From contig JADFUC010000307.1 of assembly GCA_019722365.1 (NCBI GenBank), positions 186,001 through 250,000 on the forward strand: a stretch of 64,000 nucleotides of DNA. Reading direction: 5' to 3'. Source of the DNA: Lithospermum erythrorhizon (lineage: Eukaryota; Streptophyta; Magnoliopsida; Boraginales; Boraginaceae). Position 1 is the stretch's first letter. Every line of letters begins with the position of its first letter. Position numbers and translations under genes: made by a program. The notes under the pieces are model-generated. The model was not told where the DNA came from. It did no database searches and saw only the letters and a list, made by a program, of their open reading frames with translations. Below, one piece after another: positions 25,932 through 38,418 of the stretch.

Positions 25932-26198
25932 TTAAGCTTCATACGGACTGGCCAATGCCTTCATCAGACCCTTTGTTGTAGTCTCCTTAGCAACATTAGC
26001 AACCACGTTTCTGGACAAGCATGGTCTGATCACACCCAAGACCTGCCTGTCTAACTCTTTCCATTCTTCCTCATCCATCTTCTCAGGCTTATCGCCTAAT
26101 GGCTTGTTCAGCTTCTTACCGTACAGGTAATCCTCCATATTCATCTTCCAATGCGAGAAATCTATCCCGTCAAATTTCTCTACAACATGTGTCATCAC
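25932..26198 (-). pseudogene. Copia B gag (N-terminal part)
   Basis: An 88-residue reading starts shortly after the primer-binding site and contains FDGIDFSHWKMNMEDYLYGK and LDRQVLGVIRPCLS, which are typical of the retrotransposon gag family of Tork/Tnt1 copia elements. It stops early after ASPYEA. Confidence 0.85.
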
Positions 26199-26255
26199 TC
26201 ATTCGCTCTGCTAATAACTTCAGATTTCAATCGCACCTAGCTCGATATCAATTAT

Positions 26256-26802
26256 TGTGATTATAGCTCAATCTAATCACCAACTACAAAAAATGATAAC
26301 GAGAGAAGTAAAAGCCTAAAATAAATAACACACCAATTTATACAAAGTTTTCCTCAATGAAAGGCACGCCATGGTTCTGGTCAGAGAAATCCACTAAAAC
26401 CAAATCCAAAAGATTGTTACAATCACCTATCAAGTTAAACCCTCAATTGAGTAATACTTTATAACACAATATTCTCAATAACAAAGCCTCACAATATTAT
26501 TGATGATGATTCAATAATATTCTCTCAAGAATTGTTTAGGATGACTATTTTTTGTGATAGAAAATATATTGAAAAAACCTCTATATATATAGGTAAACTT
26601 CTAACCTAACTTGGCTCAAAATAGGCAACAAATAGAGTCTAAACCGCCTAAAATAACTTCAGCCGCGTCAGCCATCGAGATCCTGGGGTCTCGAATGCCT
26701 CTATACAGTCTGGGGTCTTCTGGTGCATCGAGACCCCCTGGTCTCGATTTCCTCTCGATGCCGGCTCTCCTCAAGACCGAAAAATGGTCTTCAACCTCAA
26801 CA
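26256..26802 (-). repeat. Copia B 5' LTR
   Basis: On the plus strand it runs from TGTGATTATAG to TTCAACCTCAACA. Just inside it, at 26240-26250, GCTCGATATCA is a one-base-deleted, mutated version of the initiator-Met tRNA primer-binding site (GCTCTGATACCA on this strand). Confidence 0.9.
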
Positions 26803-26962
26803 CTTACTTGCCATCCGCTCATTCTATATAAAAATTATGGTTATATCTTTGTCGTCAGGAACGATTCATCGTGATAATATGTCGCATGATTCTAGCTTAG
26901 TGATACATGATCTAAGATCTAAGTAAGAGGTCACTTGTCAAATTCTTCGGAGGATTTCATCC

Positions 26963-27687
26963 TGAAAATGGTAAACTACTCTCCAAACAACCAGATGTCG
27001 GTAAGATGACAATATACAAAAATTACTTAAGACAGTAAAGTAAAGAACACACAATCGTGGTAATCCAGTTTGGTGTTGATGTAACACCTAGGTTTGGGGG
27101 GCAGCTTGCCCAGTGAAGGTTTCCACTACAACGTCATAAGAAATCGTGCATTAGCTAGAAGATTAGAGATTTCTCCAAACACAAATAGCCTACACTAAAC
27201 TCTCGATGATAACTCATAAAACACAATATCATTCTCTATTAAATATAAAATATGAGGCGTGCTCCATAGTTTGTGATTGAGCTCCGCAAATAGTATAAGA
27301 CACATTAGGGTTTTAGTCTTCAATAAGTAAAGTGTTTGATATGGGATAAAAAACCTTTCCTTAATACATTCAGTCCCAGCCGACTCCATCACTTGCCAAA
27401 TCTCAACAACTTGATCTTCAATGAATATCTTATAATTAAAACCGAGTTCTTCAAGGAATATCTTATAATTAAAACCACAATTTTTCAAATTGAATCTAAC
27501 AAATCGGAGAAAACAATCTCTTCTTTGATCATGATCACCTGCGGAATAAATATCTCTTCGCAAGTAAAACATCTCGGGGCCACCGTAGTTTTAACACTTG
27601 AACGAAAGCAAAATGTCGTAGTAATGCCCATTTAACATGCATCAACTATTATAATAATGGGTACTCACTCTAGAAAATCATCCAACA
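26963..27687 (-). repeat. Copia C 3' LTR
   Basis: It pairs with 36310-37235. The plus-strand start TGAAAATGGTAAACTACT corresponds to TGAAAAAGGTAAACTACT. A polypurine tract on the element strand (CTAAAGGGAGTTTG) lies just inside, near 27700-27715. Confidence 0.85.
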
Positions 27688-28099
27688 TCTCACATCACAA
27701 ACTCCCTTTAGGTAAGTTTTTCTGCTAAGACAAATCCCCAAAGCTTTAGAAACTCCACAGAGTGAGACAAACACAAATGTTAAAACAGAAATCCATAGGC
27801 AGGCCAACTGTCAATATTAGTTGGACACATAAAACCACCAGAAGAAAATAACATAATAACAAATACTCTTCCTATTTGTCTTAAAAATATGCCCAAAGAA
27901 GAGAAATTACATAGGAGACTTAAAAGTCTCGCCAAAGATAATGTGTGGTTCGGCAATGGACGCATCGGTGATCATTTGACACTGAAGGATAGTGGCCTTC
28001 AACGCCCCATTTGATCGTACTGACACTCGATTTCTTGATTCGGGATCTCGCCTAGCCTCTCGTCATTTTTTCATGCCTGATCAACATGGCACCGCTTTC

Positions 28100-29621
28100 G
28101 CCGTGTAATAACCTTAATCGATCACCGCATTTAACTCCACATCTACAACATGCTTCCCTTTCATCAACTTATCATTGATGGTCAGTAAATTAGCATCCTT
28201 CCCAAAGCCATCTTCTTTCTTCAGTATAGTAAAATATTTATTAATGAGCAAGCTGCATATTAGACTAGGAAAGCCAATAGGCTTCAGGTTGGCTCCAGTT
28301 CTCGAATGATCCACTATCTGATGGAAGATCACCTTGCCAATGTTTATCCGTCACACCCTAACATATATAAACCTCTCACCTTCATTCATACTGTGTCGCT
28401 TTGAAATGGGCACAAGATTTGTAATGGAAGCCTTGTGAAGAACAACATATTTTAGGCCTCGATTGAGGCTCAAGCCTGACCTCGTTGGGCCAAGTTGTAA
28501 AGGCATTCCCAGTCAACTCTCCTATGATATCACCTAACTTAAGGATTGCCCAGTGATCCCTTCATTGCTCATGCCATAGTGCTTGTTGATCAATCCATAA
28601 CTAAAATTGAACACACTTCAACTTGACTTTGTGAAACAATGAACCGGCAGATCAAGAATGTCAATGACAAAGTTGCATACAAACTCCTCACAATATCCGG
28701 CAGAGTTCCTGTAAGTCCAAGATCTTGGAAGCATGTCATCATACGCCTCGATTATCAGAGGTGACATCGTACAAAAACCTTCTATAAGAATGTTCCTAGT
28801 GCATAATAAATTTCCACCGGCCTCATGCCTTTTAGAACATAAATCCACCCCAGCGGAACATCCTCACATCTTCGATAACCGTCTGTTATTGATTCTCGTT
28901 TTCTATTGTCAGACTTTCAGCCTTTGACCTTTTCTAAGGATCTCACCATATCCTCCTCAATCGTAATCAGCAGATCATCTACCACAAACATGTCCCTTCT
29001 AGCAAGACTCTAGAAACGACAACTCCTTTTTCTTTTCGGGGATGATCCCCCCCACTTTGACGCTGGCTCTTTGGCCTTGCTTTCCCTTTCGACGCCCCTC
29101 TTTCTCCTCAACCTTCCTCCAACCTCCACATCAACTACCTTCTCAAAGCCCTCAGCCTCCACATCTACTCCCCCTACACCTAGTACAACTCTCTTCTTCT
29201 CCAAGGCAGTAATACTGGTCCTGGTCCTCCTCCTATTCATACTAGTGGTGTAGGATACCATAACTATATCATCATCATCATCCTAATTCTCCACAATAGA
29301 ATCAACAACAGCCTCCTCCACATTTGGATTCACACCAGGTGATTCCCTTTTAACATGCCTAACAGGGACCTCTTGTTTCCTCAAACTCCTCTTAATCCTA
29401 CCCCCTTTAACACTACCAGGTTTAGTTGTCTTCATACCAGCTAAAATCTCACCATACCGATCTACAAAGCATGCAGTCTTTAGTAGACGATAGTCATTCT
29501 CATCCTGTTGTCCTTGATACTTGATCACACCCTTTATTTTCACAATATTTTCATAAATTATAGGATGATTTTGAGTATTTTTATGCTCATTATGTGCTTG
29601 TTTTAAGATATTAATTAACAA
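28100..29621 (-). pseudogene. Copia C env-like / plant transposon protein region
   Basis: Several minus-strand readings lie between the end of pol and the 3' LTR: 29283-29621 and 29010-29261 (basic, Lys/Arg-rich), 28618-28848, and 28114-28332, which contains GFPSLICSLL. Charged regions followed by a domain with an FPSLI motif are found in the extra ORF of SIRE-type elements and in related 'putative plant transposon protein' genes. Frames are broken. The placement is convincing; the domain assignment is tentative. Confidence 0.45.
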
Positions 29622-29639
29622 ATATGATTATTATTGACT

Positions 29640-30730
29640 TTCGATATTTTTAATGAATTTTTGTGGAGATTGTTATAATTTAGACAGAAAGGACTCGAAA
29701 CATGGTGCCTAAGTGATGCTTTTTTTCAAAGGTAATAGGTAGCGGCTTGGGGACGATAACTTGAGAGAAAAGAATTCCGCTATATTCAAAAAGCCCACGG
29801 AAAATAAAGAAAAACGGGAGTCGACTCAGAAGAATTCACGAGCAGCAAAGAGAGGAAAAACAGGCGCAGCACTCCATTCTTGTTCTTGGCACATTATTTA
29901 CTTTGGCATCTTGAACTATACTATAATTTTGGGATCCTTTGTGGAGACAATTGTCAGTATTTTATTCTATTTTCAAAATTTTGGGGCTTAATTTACGTTA
30001 ATATTACTTTATTTATTTTAGTATGAGTAGTAGCTAAATTTTCACCTATCAAGCTATAATGTAGCCTAATCAACAGATTTAACCTATTTCGAAAGTATTA
30101 TATGTGAGTATTAATCATTGAACGATTGATTCAAGTGTTTTAATTTGGTCGTTTTCTATATGTAATCCCTCGAGATTTATGATAAGTCACCCACCATATG
30201 AACATCATAAATTACAAGGCTCTTTGATTAACAAACAATTAGTTGTTATTATTCAGCAATGTATTAGTTAGTTCCAATAGATTTATTTTGTGCTATAATC
30301 TTTAATTTGATTAATTGGGTGATACGCGTTAAATGTGGATTAGTTAATTTAGGGATACTGTGAACCTGCAAAATTATCCGTAAATCAACTAATGATTTAA
30401 TCGGACCCTAGTAGGTAATTCCATTGTTTAGTAGATAATGTCGTCATAGGTGAAATCAATATTTCATAGTCTTTAATTTATAAGTTATTTTATTTCAATT
30501 GTGGTTAGTTTAAGCTTTATTATTTTTAGTCAACCAATTCAAATCACCTTTTTCTCTCAACAATTACAATTAATTTAAGTAATCTTTTTCCCATATAGAT
30601 TCGAATTTTACTCGAAAGAATTATACTACTACATACACGATTGAATTTTCATTTAGAATATAATTGTTATAATATTTGGCTCCAAAAAGAGTGTTATTAC
30701 AATGTGAGAATTGTTATTTATCAATCACAC
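29640..30730. other. Spacer in copia C between pol and env-like region
   Basis: About 1.1 kb of AT-rich sequence with no recognised coding motif. Such a spacer is known in SIRE-type elements. Confidence 0.4.
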
Positions 30731-33475
30731 ACAAACCTAAGGTAGGCCTTGAGTATTGAAATTAATTCACATCTAGTCCTTTGGTGAAGATGTTTGATAC
30801 TAGTTTGTCAGTACTCATATGCCCCAAGTTGATCACTTTTTTCTTCAACCACTCTCGACAAATGATGTCTTATATCGATGCATTCTGGTTCTACTTACAA
30901 GCAGACTGGTTTTTGGAAATACTTATGGCACTCATGTTGTCATAATAGAGAGTCATAATACTTTGTTTGACACCATACTCCTCAAGCATTTGTTTCATCC
31001 AAAGTATTGAGTAACTACTCAAAGAACAATATATTCACTTCAAGTAGCAGAGACAGTGACATAAATTTTTCTTTCTAAACCATGAAACCAGATTATTCCC
31101 TATAAAGAAGCACCTCCAGAGGTACTCTTTCTATCCTTGGTGTTTCTTGCCCAATCAGCATCACAATATCCAACAAGAGAGATGTTAATATCAAAAGTAT
31201 ATAGTAAACCATGATTAAATGAACCTTGAATATACTTTAGGACTTTTGACTTAGTTTTGCTTTTAATTGCCGATTAGTCAGTATCTTGCATTGCATCTAA
31301 CAAATGTGCTATGTCCGGTTCAAGCATGCTTAAGTAGAGGCCTCAATCATGTTTCTATAAGTACTGATATCTACAAATTTTCCATCTTCATCTTTGGTTA
31401 CCTTCACATGTGTCATAGAGAAGTTCTTTTTCGACTCGCGCCTCCAATTCAAACTTCTTCACCATGTTCTTGGCATATATTGGGCTTGTGAAATAAATAT
31501 ACTATCTTCCATCTAATTTATCTCAAATCCCAAGAAGTATTTGAGTTCACCTACCATGCTCATCTCAAACTCCACTATATCCTCAACACATAAATCGAGC
31601 CACCTCATTATCGAATTTTCTTTCTTTCTTGATAAATAACGTTGTCCACACCTTTCCGGCATACCCATTCTTCAAGAGAAAAATTAACCTTCATACCAAG
31701 TCAGAGCTTGTTTCAATCCATACGTAGCCTTTGAGTTTGTACACATGATCTGGTCGATCTGCATCAATGAAACCTTTGGGTTGTTCCACATACACTTCTT
31801 CTTGAATAATGCCCTTCAAGAAAGAACTTTTGACATTCATAAGGATACGCTTTGAACTTCGCGAAATGTGCTAGAGCTAGCACTTTGATGACTTCAAGTT
31901 CTACATGTGTGTAAAAGTCTCCTCAAAGTCAACTCCCTTGATTTGAGTATACCAGGCCACCAATCTAGTTTTACTCCTAACACATTCCCAAACTCTCATC
32001 ATTTATTCTTGAATATCCACTTTGTTCCAATCACATTGTAGTTGTATGGTCGAGGCACCAACTCCCACACATCATTATTCTCAAACTGGACTGACTCTTC
32101 CTACATAGCATTGATCCAATGTTCATCTAGCAAAGCAGCTTTCACATCTTTTGGTTCTTCCTTTGAGATAAAATATTGTTTCCCAAGTACTCAACTATCT
32201 TTCTCAGAAATGAACCCGTCCTTCTTCCGTGGTTGTCATGTTTTCTCCAATTGACCAATGATGTTGTCAGTAGGATGATTCTTCTGAATGCGCCAATGCA
32301 GTTCATTAATCCCACTTTCAAATAATGGGATTTACACCATTCAAGATTTATCCGATCAGCTTGATTGTCAATCACAAATGGGGACATCCGTCAAGCTCCC
32401 ATCATCCGCAGTAGAGGTTCTATCTATTACTTTGACATTGATTAACTCCATAATCACTTGAGTATGCTTCTTGTAGACTCTCAAAGCTCTGCTATTTTTA
32501 GAGTATCCTAGAAAAATCCCCTGATCACCCTTAATGTCAAACTTTTGCCTCTACTCTCTATCGACCAAGATATAGCATATACTACGAAAAATATTAAAAT
32601 ATTGTACATTCGGCCTTCTTCCCTCCATATTTCATATGTTGTGGTGTTTGCACCTGGTCTTAGGGTGATTCTATTATGGATACATGTTCTGTATCGATAG
32701 TTTCCGCCGTAACTTCACGTGTGGATCTTCTTGTATCTAACATTAATAATGCAGTCATCTCTCAAGAGTTACGTTCTTTCAACAATGACATTCTGTTATG
32801 GAGTGATAGGTGCAATGTATTCATGTTTGATGCCTTCTTCACTACAAAACTCATGAATCTGGAGTTCTCAAATTCTTCACATGGTCACCCGATGGTAAAT
32901 TACGTTAACTCCCTTCTCTTCTTAACCCGAATGGCCAATTGCTTAACACCTCTAAATGTCAAGACTTTTCTCTAATGAATTCAATCCATGTGTATCTTGA
33001 GAAATTAGCAACACGGACAAATACATACTTCTTTCCTTCAATACTCTCAACTTGCATTGGCCTCATTAAGTCCATACGAAGTTCCAATATCAAGGCTGAC
33101 TCACAATTGCTGTAATGACGTGACACTTTTGGGCCTCATTGTCAAGCTGAGTATTTCCACAGTGATTTCTTTTAATACTAGATGGATATGTGGACACATA
33201 CAAATTTTCCTTAGCTATCAGTTGTTGGATGTTCTATAATTAATAGTGTGCCAAAGTTTGTGCCATAGTTCAACATCTTCTTGAATTCTGTTGGATAAGG
33301 CTTTTATGGAGTCTAGAGATAGCAATTATCAGATGATCCGTTTCCTTGCATGATGAGTTGGTCACTGGAATTATTCAGAGAGCATGCTTCTTTGCTAAAG
33401 GTTGATGGAAATTTATGCATATTTCGAATAAAACTTTTATCAAATAGCATACCAGGATCAATTTAATTGTTATGG
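30730..33475 (-). pseudogene. Copia C integrase, reverse transcriptase and RNase H remnants
   Basis: Minus-strand blocks, in order: GAG-pre-integrase with SSDQLIMQGN and SSDNCYL (about 33310-33400), integrase with EFCSEEGIKHEYIAPITP (about 32800-32860), RT with KGVDFEETF and EEVYVEQPKGF (about 31770-31960), and RNase H with DADWARNTKDRKSTSGG (about 31100-31165) and ECIDIRHHLS (near 30860). Many stops and frameshifts are present. Confidence 0.85.
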
Positions 33476-34325
33476 TCATCAAATTTAAATTATATATATC
33501 AATATATAAATATCTAATACTATAGTGTGTCGAATAAAATCACTAATGTTCTTCTAATTTGGGCTCTTTGAATCTAATTGTAGCACCACAATGTAATGCC
33601 TAATGATCTCATACCAGAGTATTAATCCTATATTCAGCTTGTTGCAATTAATTTAAATCGATGAATAATCAAAGTGTAACTTTCTCTGCCTCTACACTGG
33701 AAGAACTCCGCTACTCTTAACGGAGTAATGGGGCGAAAATTGTTGTGTGTGGTTATTAGGTTTTTCTTGTTAAGAAACCTAATGCATCCCTCCTTTAAAT
33801 ACACTTTTATTAATTAACCTAAAATCCCAACTCTATCATTAACGAATTAATTGCTTAATTTAAACCAACCCTGCTAACTAAAATACTACTAACAAGTTAT
33901 TAACAAGCTCAACTAACTATTCAATTAATTAAACTATCAAGTTAATTACAATATTTTACACGCAGAAATGAATTACCTAATCGAGAATTTTATTGATTAC
34001 AATCTATTTTCAATTTACTAAATATATTAATTTCATACATGAAATATAATTCAAGACATCGCCTCAAAGGAATTTTCCTGACTGTATAATAGTAAACTTA
34101 TATACTAAATATAATTGATCATTATTATTATACGATTATGTACGGTATCTAAAGAATCGACAATCACCAAGATATCAGCTTTTAGAACCCTAATTAGTAA
34201 TTACAATTACTATTATTGAAAACTTAATTTTAGTAATGTCATTTAACTAAGGTAGTAAATGAATTGTTACAACAATTGTCACAATAGACATAATTATTGA
34301 AATCAATATTCATTGAGTTCCAACA
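33475..34325 (-). mobile_element. Solo LTR inserted in copia C
   Basis: On the minus strand it begins TGTTGGAACTCAATGAATAT and is clearly related to the sequence starting at 56073 (TGTTGGAAATCAATGAATAT). It separates the protease block of element C (KGRIIEKGSLN, near 34440) from its GAG-pre-integrase block. A TATA-like GTATTTAAAGG occurs inside. The far end near 33475 is approximate and I did not find the target duplication. Confidence 0.7.
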
Positions 34326-35620
34326 GCGCAACATTCATGTCATTAATTACATAGTCAGTCGGATATCGATAAAGGCTCATGTAAGTCCTTCAACTAGCAA
34401 CACCTCTTCCAACTCTACCACTCCTTCAACATTTAAAGATCCTTTTTCAATGATCCTACCCTTTTCTCCTCCACCAAAAGTAACATAGCCGCCTTTGATT
34501 TCCTCAATTTTAGACAAATACAACTTGTTGCTAATCATATGTCTTGAGCATCGACTATAAAAGTACTATCCTATTCAGGCCTTTGCCTTTAAAGAAGTAA
34601 ATACCACATGACTCAAGACCGAAGCCTTCTTTACCCACTGTAATTTGGGTTGAAAATATTTGCTGTCCTTTTCCATAGATTATGTAACAATATGGAGAAA
34701 TATGTCCCTTCCCATGCAGTAGAACTCAAACAAACTTCCTTTCGAGTTATGATTAGATTTGCTCCAAAGAACAACCCATTTCCTTGTTGGCGATGCCATC
34801 CTTTTCTTGTTATTATCTTCAAAGAACCCAATCCCAATGTTATCTCCACTTCTTCCTTTGGAAAGAGAATCTCTGCCTGTATCAGCTTATTCTTGAATTT
34901 ATCATCTTGATCCCTTTGATCATTCCCTGAATTTTTCTTCAAGACTACGTATCTCAACTCTTGTTCCTAATAACGCCTGTCAACTCCATGATTCTTCCTC
35001 ACTAGCTTACTAATGCTCAGTTTCTCCTCGTAGTGTACGCTGGGTTAGTTTAGACCATTTCATGAACAATATCCGATAGTTAAATAATTTTCCTTTGTAA
35101 GAGATCTTTTCATCATCACTGATGTTGTCACTAAGATGGTCAATTTGGACTGACCGAATCTTCTTTGGTGATCTTAGCCGTCAAGGCAACAAAGTTGCTA
35201 ACTTTGTTATCATTCCTCACCTCTCTCACCGACATAGGCTACAGAGGCTTTTGATTGCTTTTTTTACAATTTGAACATCTGTATGTGTCCAAAACCTTCA
35301 CATTCTCTGCACTGTATCCCTTTTCCTTTATTTTGTTGATTAAAACCATTGTTCGATCCTCCAAATTTTGAGTTCTTCCATCCCTTGTCAACTGCTTGTC
35401 ATCGACTCGACTGCTCCCACCGTATTGTGTTTCTGTTGAAACGCTTCAAAGTTTTTTGAAGTTTTTTCTGTAAGGCTCACGCCTCGCAGCATCTTCCTCA
35501 TCTTTATATTCACACCGGCCTCGGCAGGCTATCACTTTTCTGTTCGATTCGAGGGGATTCAAACATCATCTCAAAATTAGTGAGATTCCCTATTAATTCA
35601 TCAATTCTCATGGTTGTTAG
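34326..35620 (-). pseudogene. Copia C protease and zinc-knuckle remnants
   Basis: Near 34400-34500 the minus strand reads GGGEKGRIIEKGSLN then LLVEGLT, matching the end of copia protease and the start of the GAG-pre-integrase linker. Around 35240-35330 a decayed Cys/His region resembles the gag zinc knuckle. Between them, 34631-34957 contains a basic stretch on the same strand. Confidence 0.6.
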
Positions 35621-35621
35621 A

Positions 35622-36258
35622 TCATGTTGCTTCCTCAATAGTTGTGACCTTATATGCAAATCTTTTATGAAGAGTTCTCAGGACATTTTTTACCAGTTTC
35701 TCATTCTCTCCTAGTGCAAAGGACTCATTGGCTATGTCTTTGATTTTGGAGTTATATGTAGCAATAATGTCATCTTCCTCCATTCTCAGAGTCTCCCACC
35801 TTGTAGTCAATTGTTGGACTCTTGATATTCTTACTTTTTGAGTCCCTCCATAGCTGTTTTCATAATCTCTCATGCTTTTTTAGCCACCGTAGATGAGCTA
35901 ATCAATTTGAACACCTCAGCATCAACTGCACAGAATATGGCATTAAGAGCCTTGTTTGATATTCTTACTTTTTGAGTCCCTCCATAGCTGTTTTCATAAT
36001 CTCCCATGCTTTTTTAGCCACCGTAGATGAGCTAATCAATTTGAACACCTCAGGTATCCATTCAACCTCATATTTAACAACATCAACTCTTGCATTACTG
36101 TTTTGAGTGAGAGTTGTCCATCCAGTGAGCATAGCCTTCCAAGTTTTCGTGTCTACGGACCTCAAGAAAGCAGTCATCTTGGCTTTCCAGTAGGGGTAGT
36201 TTGTCCCATCAAGCAGTAAGGGACGAGTAATTGAGCTTCCCTCTTTGACTCCTTCCAT
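35622..36258 (-). pseudogene. Copia C gag
   Basis: The reading starts at 36258 with MEGVKEGSSITRPLLLDGTN then YWKAKMTAFL, matching the N terminus of SIRE-type gag. The C-terminal part at 35622-35873 has VRISRVQQL and NEKLVKNVLRTL, as in the UBN2-type gag domain. A 134-base duplication in the middle (see repeat) shifts the frame. Confidence 0.9.
35824..36053. repeat. 134-base partial tandem duplication inside copia C gag
   Basis: A block of about 96 bases starting GATATTCTTACTTTTTGAG occurs at 35824-35919 and again at 35958-36053 with one difference. The 38 bases between them are single-copy. The offset of 134 is not a multiple of three, so the gag frame is broken. Confidence 0.95.
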
Positions 36259-36295
36259 TAGTTCACCTAGATCTCATTTTATATGTCGAGTGTCC

Positions 36296-36307
36296 GCTCT
36301 GATACCA
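36296..36307 (-). other. Copia C primer-binding site
   Basis: The minus strand reads TGGTATCAGAGC, the perfect copia primer-binding site complementary to the 3' end of plant initiator methionine tRNA. It lies two bases inside the 5' LTR, as expected. Confidence 0.93.
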
Positions 36308-36309
36308 AT

Positions 36310-37235
36310 TGAAAAAGGTAAACTACTCTCCAAACAACTAGTTGTTAAACCAACTGTCAATACTAGTAAAGATGACAATATACGAAAATTACTTAAGATA
36401 GTAAAGTAAAGAACACACAATCATGGTAACCCGGGTTGGTGCCAATATAGCACCTAGATCTGAGGGGCAGCTTGCCTAGTGAAGGTTTTCACTATATCAA
36501 TGAAGATGTTACAAACAAGGTCTTATGCGAATACTCCAGATTCTACTTCGCCTTACTCTACTCCAAATAAGCTTATAAGAATAGGCTCTCCCTATCTTGT
36601 ACCCTTCACGTCAACACTCTCCCAGTGTTCGAGTTACAATAATGAAATCAATCTCAAGGACTATTACAACACAACGTCATACGCAATCGTACATTAGTTA
36701 GAAGATTAGAGAATTTTCTAACATAAATAGTCTACACTAAACTCTCGATGATAGCTCACAAAACACAAGTTCACTCTCTATGAAATATAAAATATGAGGC
36801 ATGCTCCATAGTTTATGGTTGAGCTCCTTAAATAGTGTAGGACACATTATGGCTTCGGTATTCAATAAGTAAATTGTTTGATATGGGATCAAAAACCTTT
36901 CCTTAATACATTATGTCTCAACCGACTCCATCACTTGCCAACTCTCAACATCTTGATCTTCAAGAAATATCTTATAATTAAAACCGAGATCTTTATCAAA
37001 TCACAAAATTTTCTTATATGTGCAATCCTTCAAATCGAATCTTAACAAATTGGAAGCACAATCTTTTCGTGATCACAATCAATCTTTGTGAATAAATATC
37101 TCTTCAAGCAAGTGAAACATCTCGAAGCCATGCATTTTTAACGCTTGAACGAAAGCAAAATGTCGAGTACCCTTTCAGTTGTCACAGACCAACTGTTATA
37201 GCAGTGATACTCACTATAGCAAAACTTCATCCATT
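36310..37235 (-). repeat. Copia C 5' LTR
   Basis: It aligns with the 3' LTR and contains about 190 extra bases near 36490-36665 that the 3' LTR lacks. The outer end near 37235 is set by alignment and is approximate. Confidence 0.8.
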
Positions 37236-38418
37236 ATGTAGGTTGTAAACCAACTTGTTGGAATTTTTATTTGGTTTGAGTATTTTCACGGTGATGTGGA
37301 CTTGTGCATTAGTCAACCGAAAAAAAGATGGTGCATCATACTTCATAAAAAAAACCTCCACTCGAAACCGAACTACATCAGATGGGTTGGACAGGTTTAT
37401 CATAAAATGTTCATCTGTGACCTCGAGTTCATCATAGTTCATAGGATCTATTTCACGATTGAAGCCTTAGATCTTAATTGTCCTCAACTCTCCAAGCAAG
37501 CTAAGATTGTGTCATTTCACATGCCATACCCCAAAATTCCAGCCTCATGTGAGGCACATTTATCTTGTGATTCTGTGAATATCATTTCCATCATATCTAA
37601 CTGAAGTTGGTGAGATCCGAGGGGGGGATTATTAGAAAAACTCGAAAAACATTAATTAAGATGAATTAAATTAATTTATCTTGGTTAGTCTTCTGTACCG
37701 TGGAACTTACAAAGAAAGCGAGGAGATATAAGGGTGGTGGTGACGGGAAAGTAACCTTGGAATGTGAAGTCTTTGTTTTTGAACTTGTTTGATTCATAAT
37801 TTCAAAAGTCTAACGATTTTTCACTTGTATTTTTTTTTTCCACTTCAATCTTTGATATTGTCACTCCATCTCATTATTATTTTGGAACCATTTTCACCCT
37901 ACAAATGGAATGTAGTTATCAATAAGTAGAGTCAAAAAATCATTGAGCTTTCAAAATGTCCCAACAAAATAAGCACATGACATCGATTAGCAACTTATCA
38001 GAAAAAGCCGACAGTCAGCCAAGAAAAATGAACCACCGTGATCTAATGATACATTTTAAAACATGAGTAATGAAATGATAAAAAAACAAGCATTTAAGAT
38101 AAAATATTTTTACTTTCATGATAAAAAATAAAAGAAAAACTTTGGAGTAAAAAGGTTAATGAATGTTTACATTCCAAATTTTAGTCATCATATTCCACAC
38201 TTATGTTATTTTTCATCAACTTTTAAACTAAAATTAAAGAGTCATTATCACATAGTCAATTGTAAAAATTATTGGTAAAAAAGTTTCTAATTGTATGATA
38301 AAGTTTTATTACACTTCTGACTTGACTAACTTTGAGTAATCTAAAGGGTACTTTGTGAAAGCCAGAAGAGGAAAACAAAGAGGCCAAAAGTTCCAAGTAC
38401 TAGTGAGCTCTCATAGAT
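37236..38418. other. Spacer between copia C and chlorophyll synthase
   Basis: No gene is recognised. A plus-strand purine run AGGGGGGGATTATTAG near 37620 resembles a polypurine tract next to an LTR start, so a decayed plus-strand retroelement piece may be here. The right 500 bases are AT-rich and serve as the chlorophyll synthase promoter region; no convincing TATA box was found. Confidence 0.4.

Larger units (their letters stand above)
21687..26802 (-). mobile_element. Copia element B (Tork/Tnt1-like), complete but broken
   Basis: A 5.1-kb LTR retrotransposon on the minus strand with LTRs 21687-22222 and 26256-26802, and a perfect 5-bp target duplication CTTAC at 21682-21686 and 26803-26807. 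The interior carries gag, protease/GAG-pre-integrase, integrase, reverse transcriptase and RNase H remnants in the copia order. Frameshifts and stops make it non-autonomous. The LTRs differ at many positions, including an extra GGGGTCT-rich stretch in the 5' LTR near 26690-26750, so it is not recent. Confidence 0.93.
26963..37235 (-). mobile_element. Copia element C (SIRE/Maximus-like), about 10.3 kb, broken
   Basis: A large minus-strand copia element. The LTRs, about 26963-27687 and 36310-37235, share long blocks (for example GGTAAACTACTCTCC and AGTAAAGTAAAGAACACACA). The primer-binding site is intact. The order is gag, zinc knuckle, protease, integrase, RT, RNase H, a spacer of about 1.1 kb, then an env-like/plant-transposon-protein region, then the polypurine tract and 3' LTR. 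The gag type and the extra region after pol fit the SIRE lineage. The 3' LTR lacks about 190 bp present in the 5' LTR (around 36490-36665). A solo LTR of another family interrupts it at about 33475-34325. No matching target duplication was found. Confidence 0.85.

Noticed and set aside
29071..29253. Hydrophobic Ser/Thr-rich plus-strand frame resembling a secreted peptide
   Set aside because: It is antisense to the basic env-like region of copia C and has no promoter or homology support.
26958..37235. CATCC as target duplication of copia C
   Set aside because: CATCC occurs before the 3' LTR start and near the 5' LTR end, but there it is part of both LTRs by alignment, so it is not a true flank.
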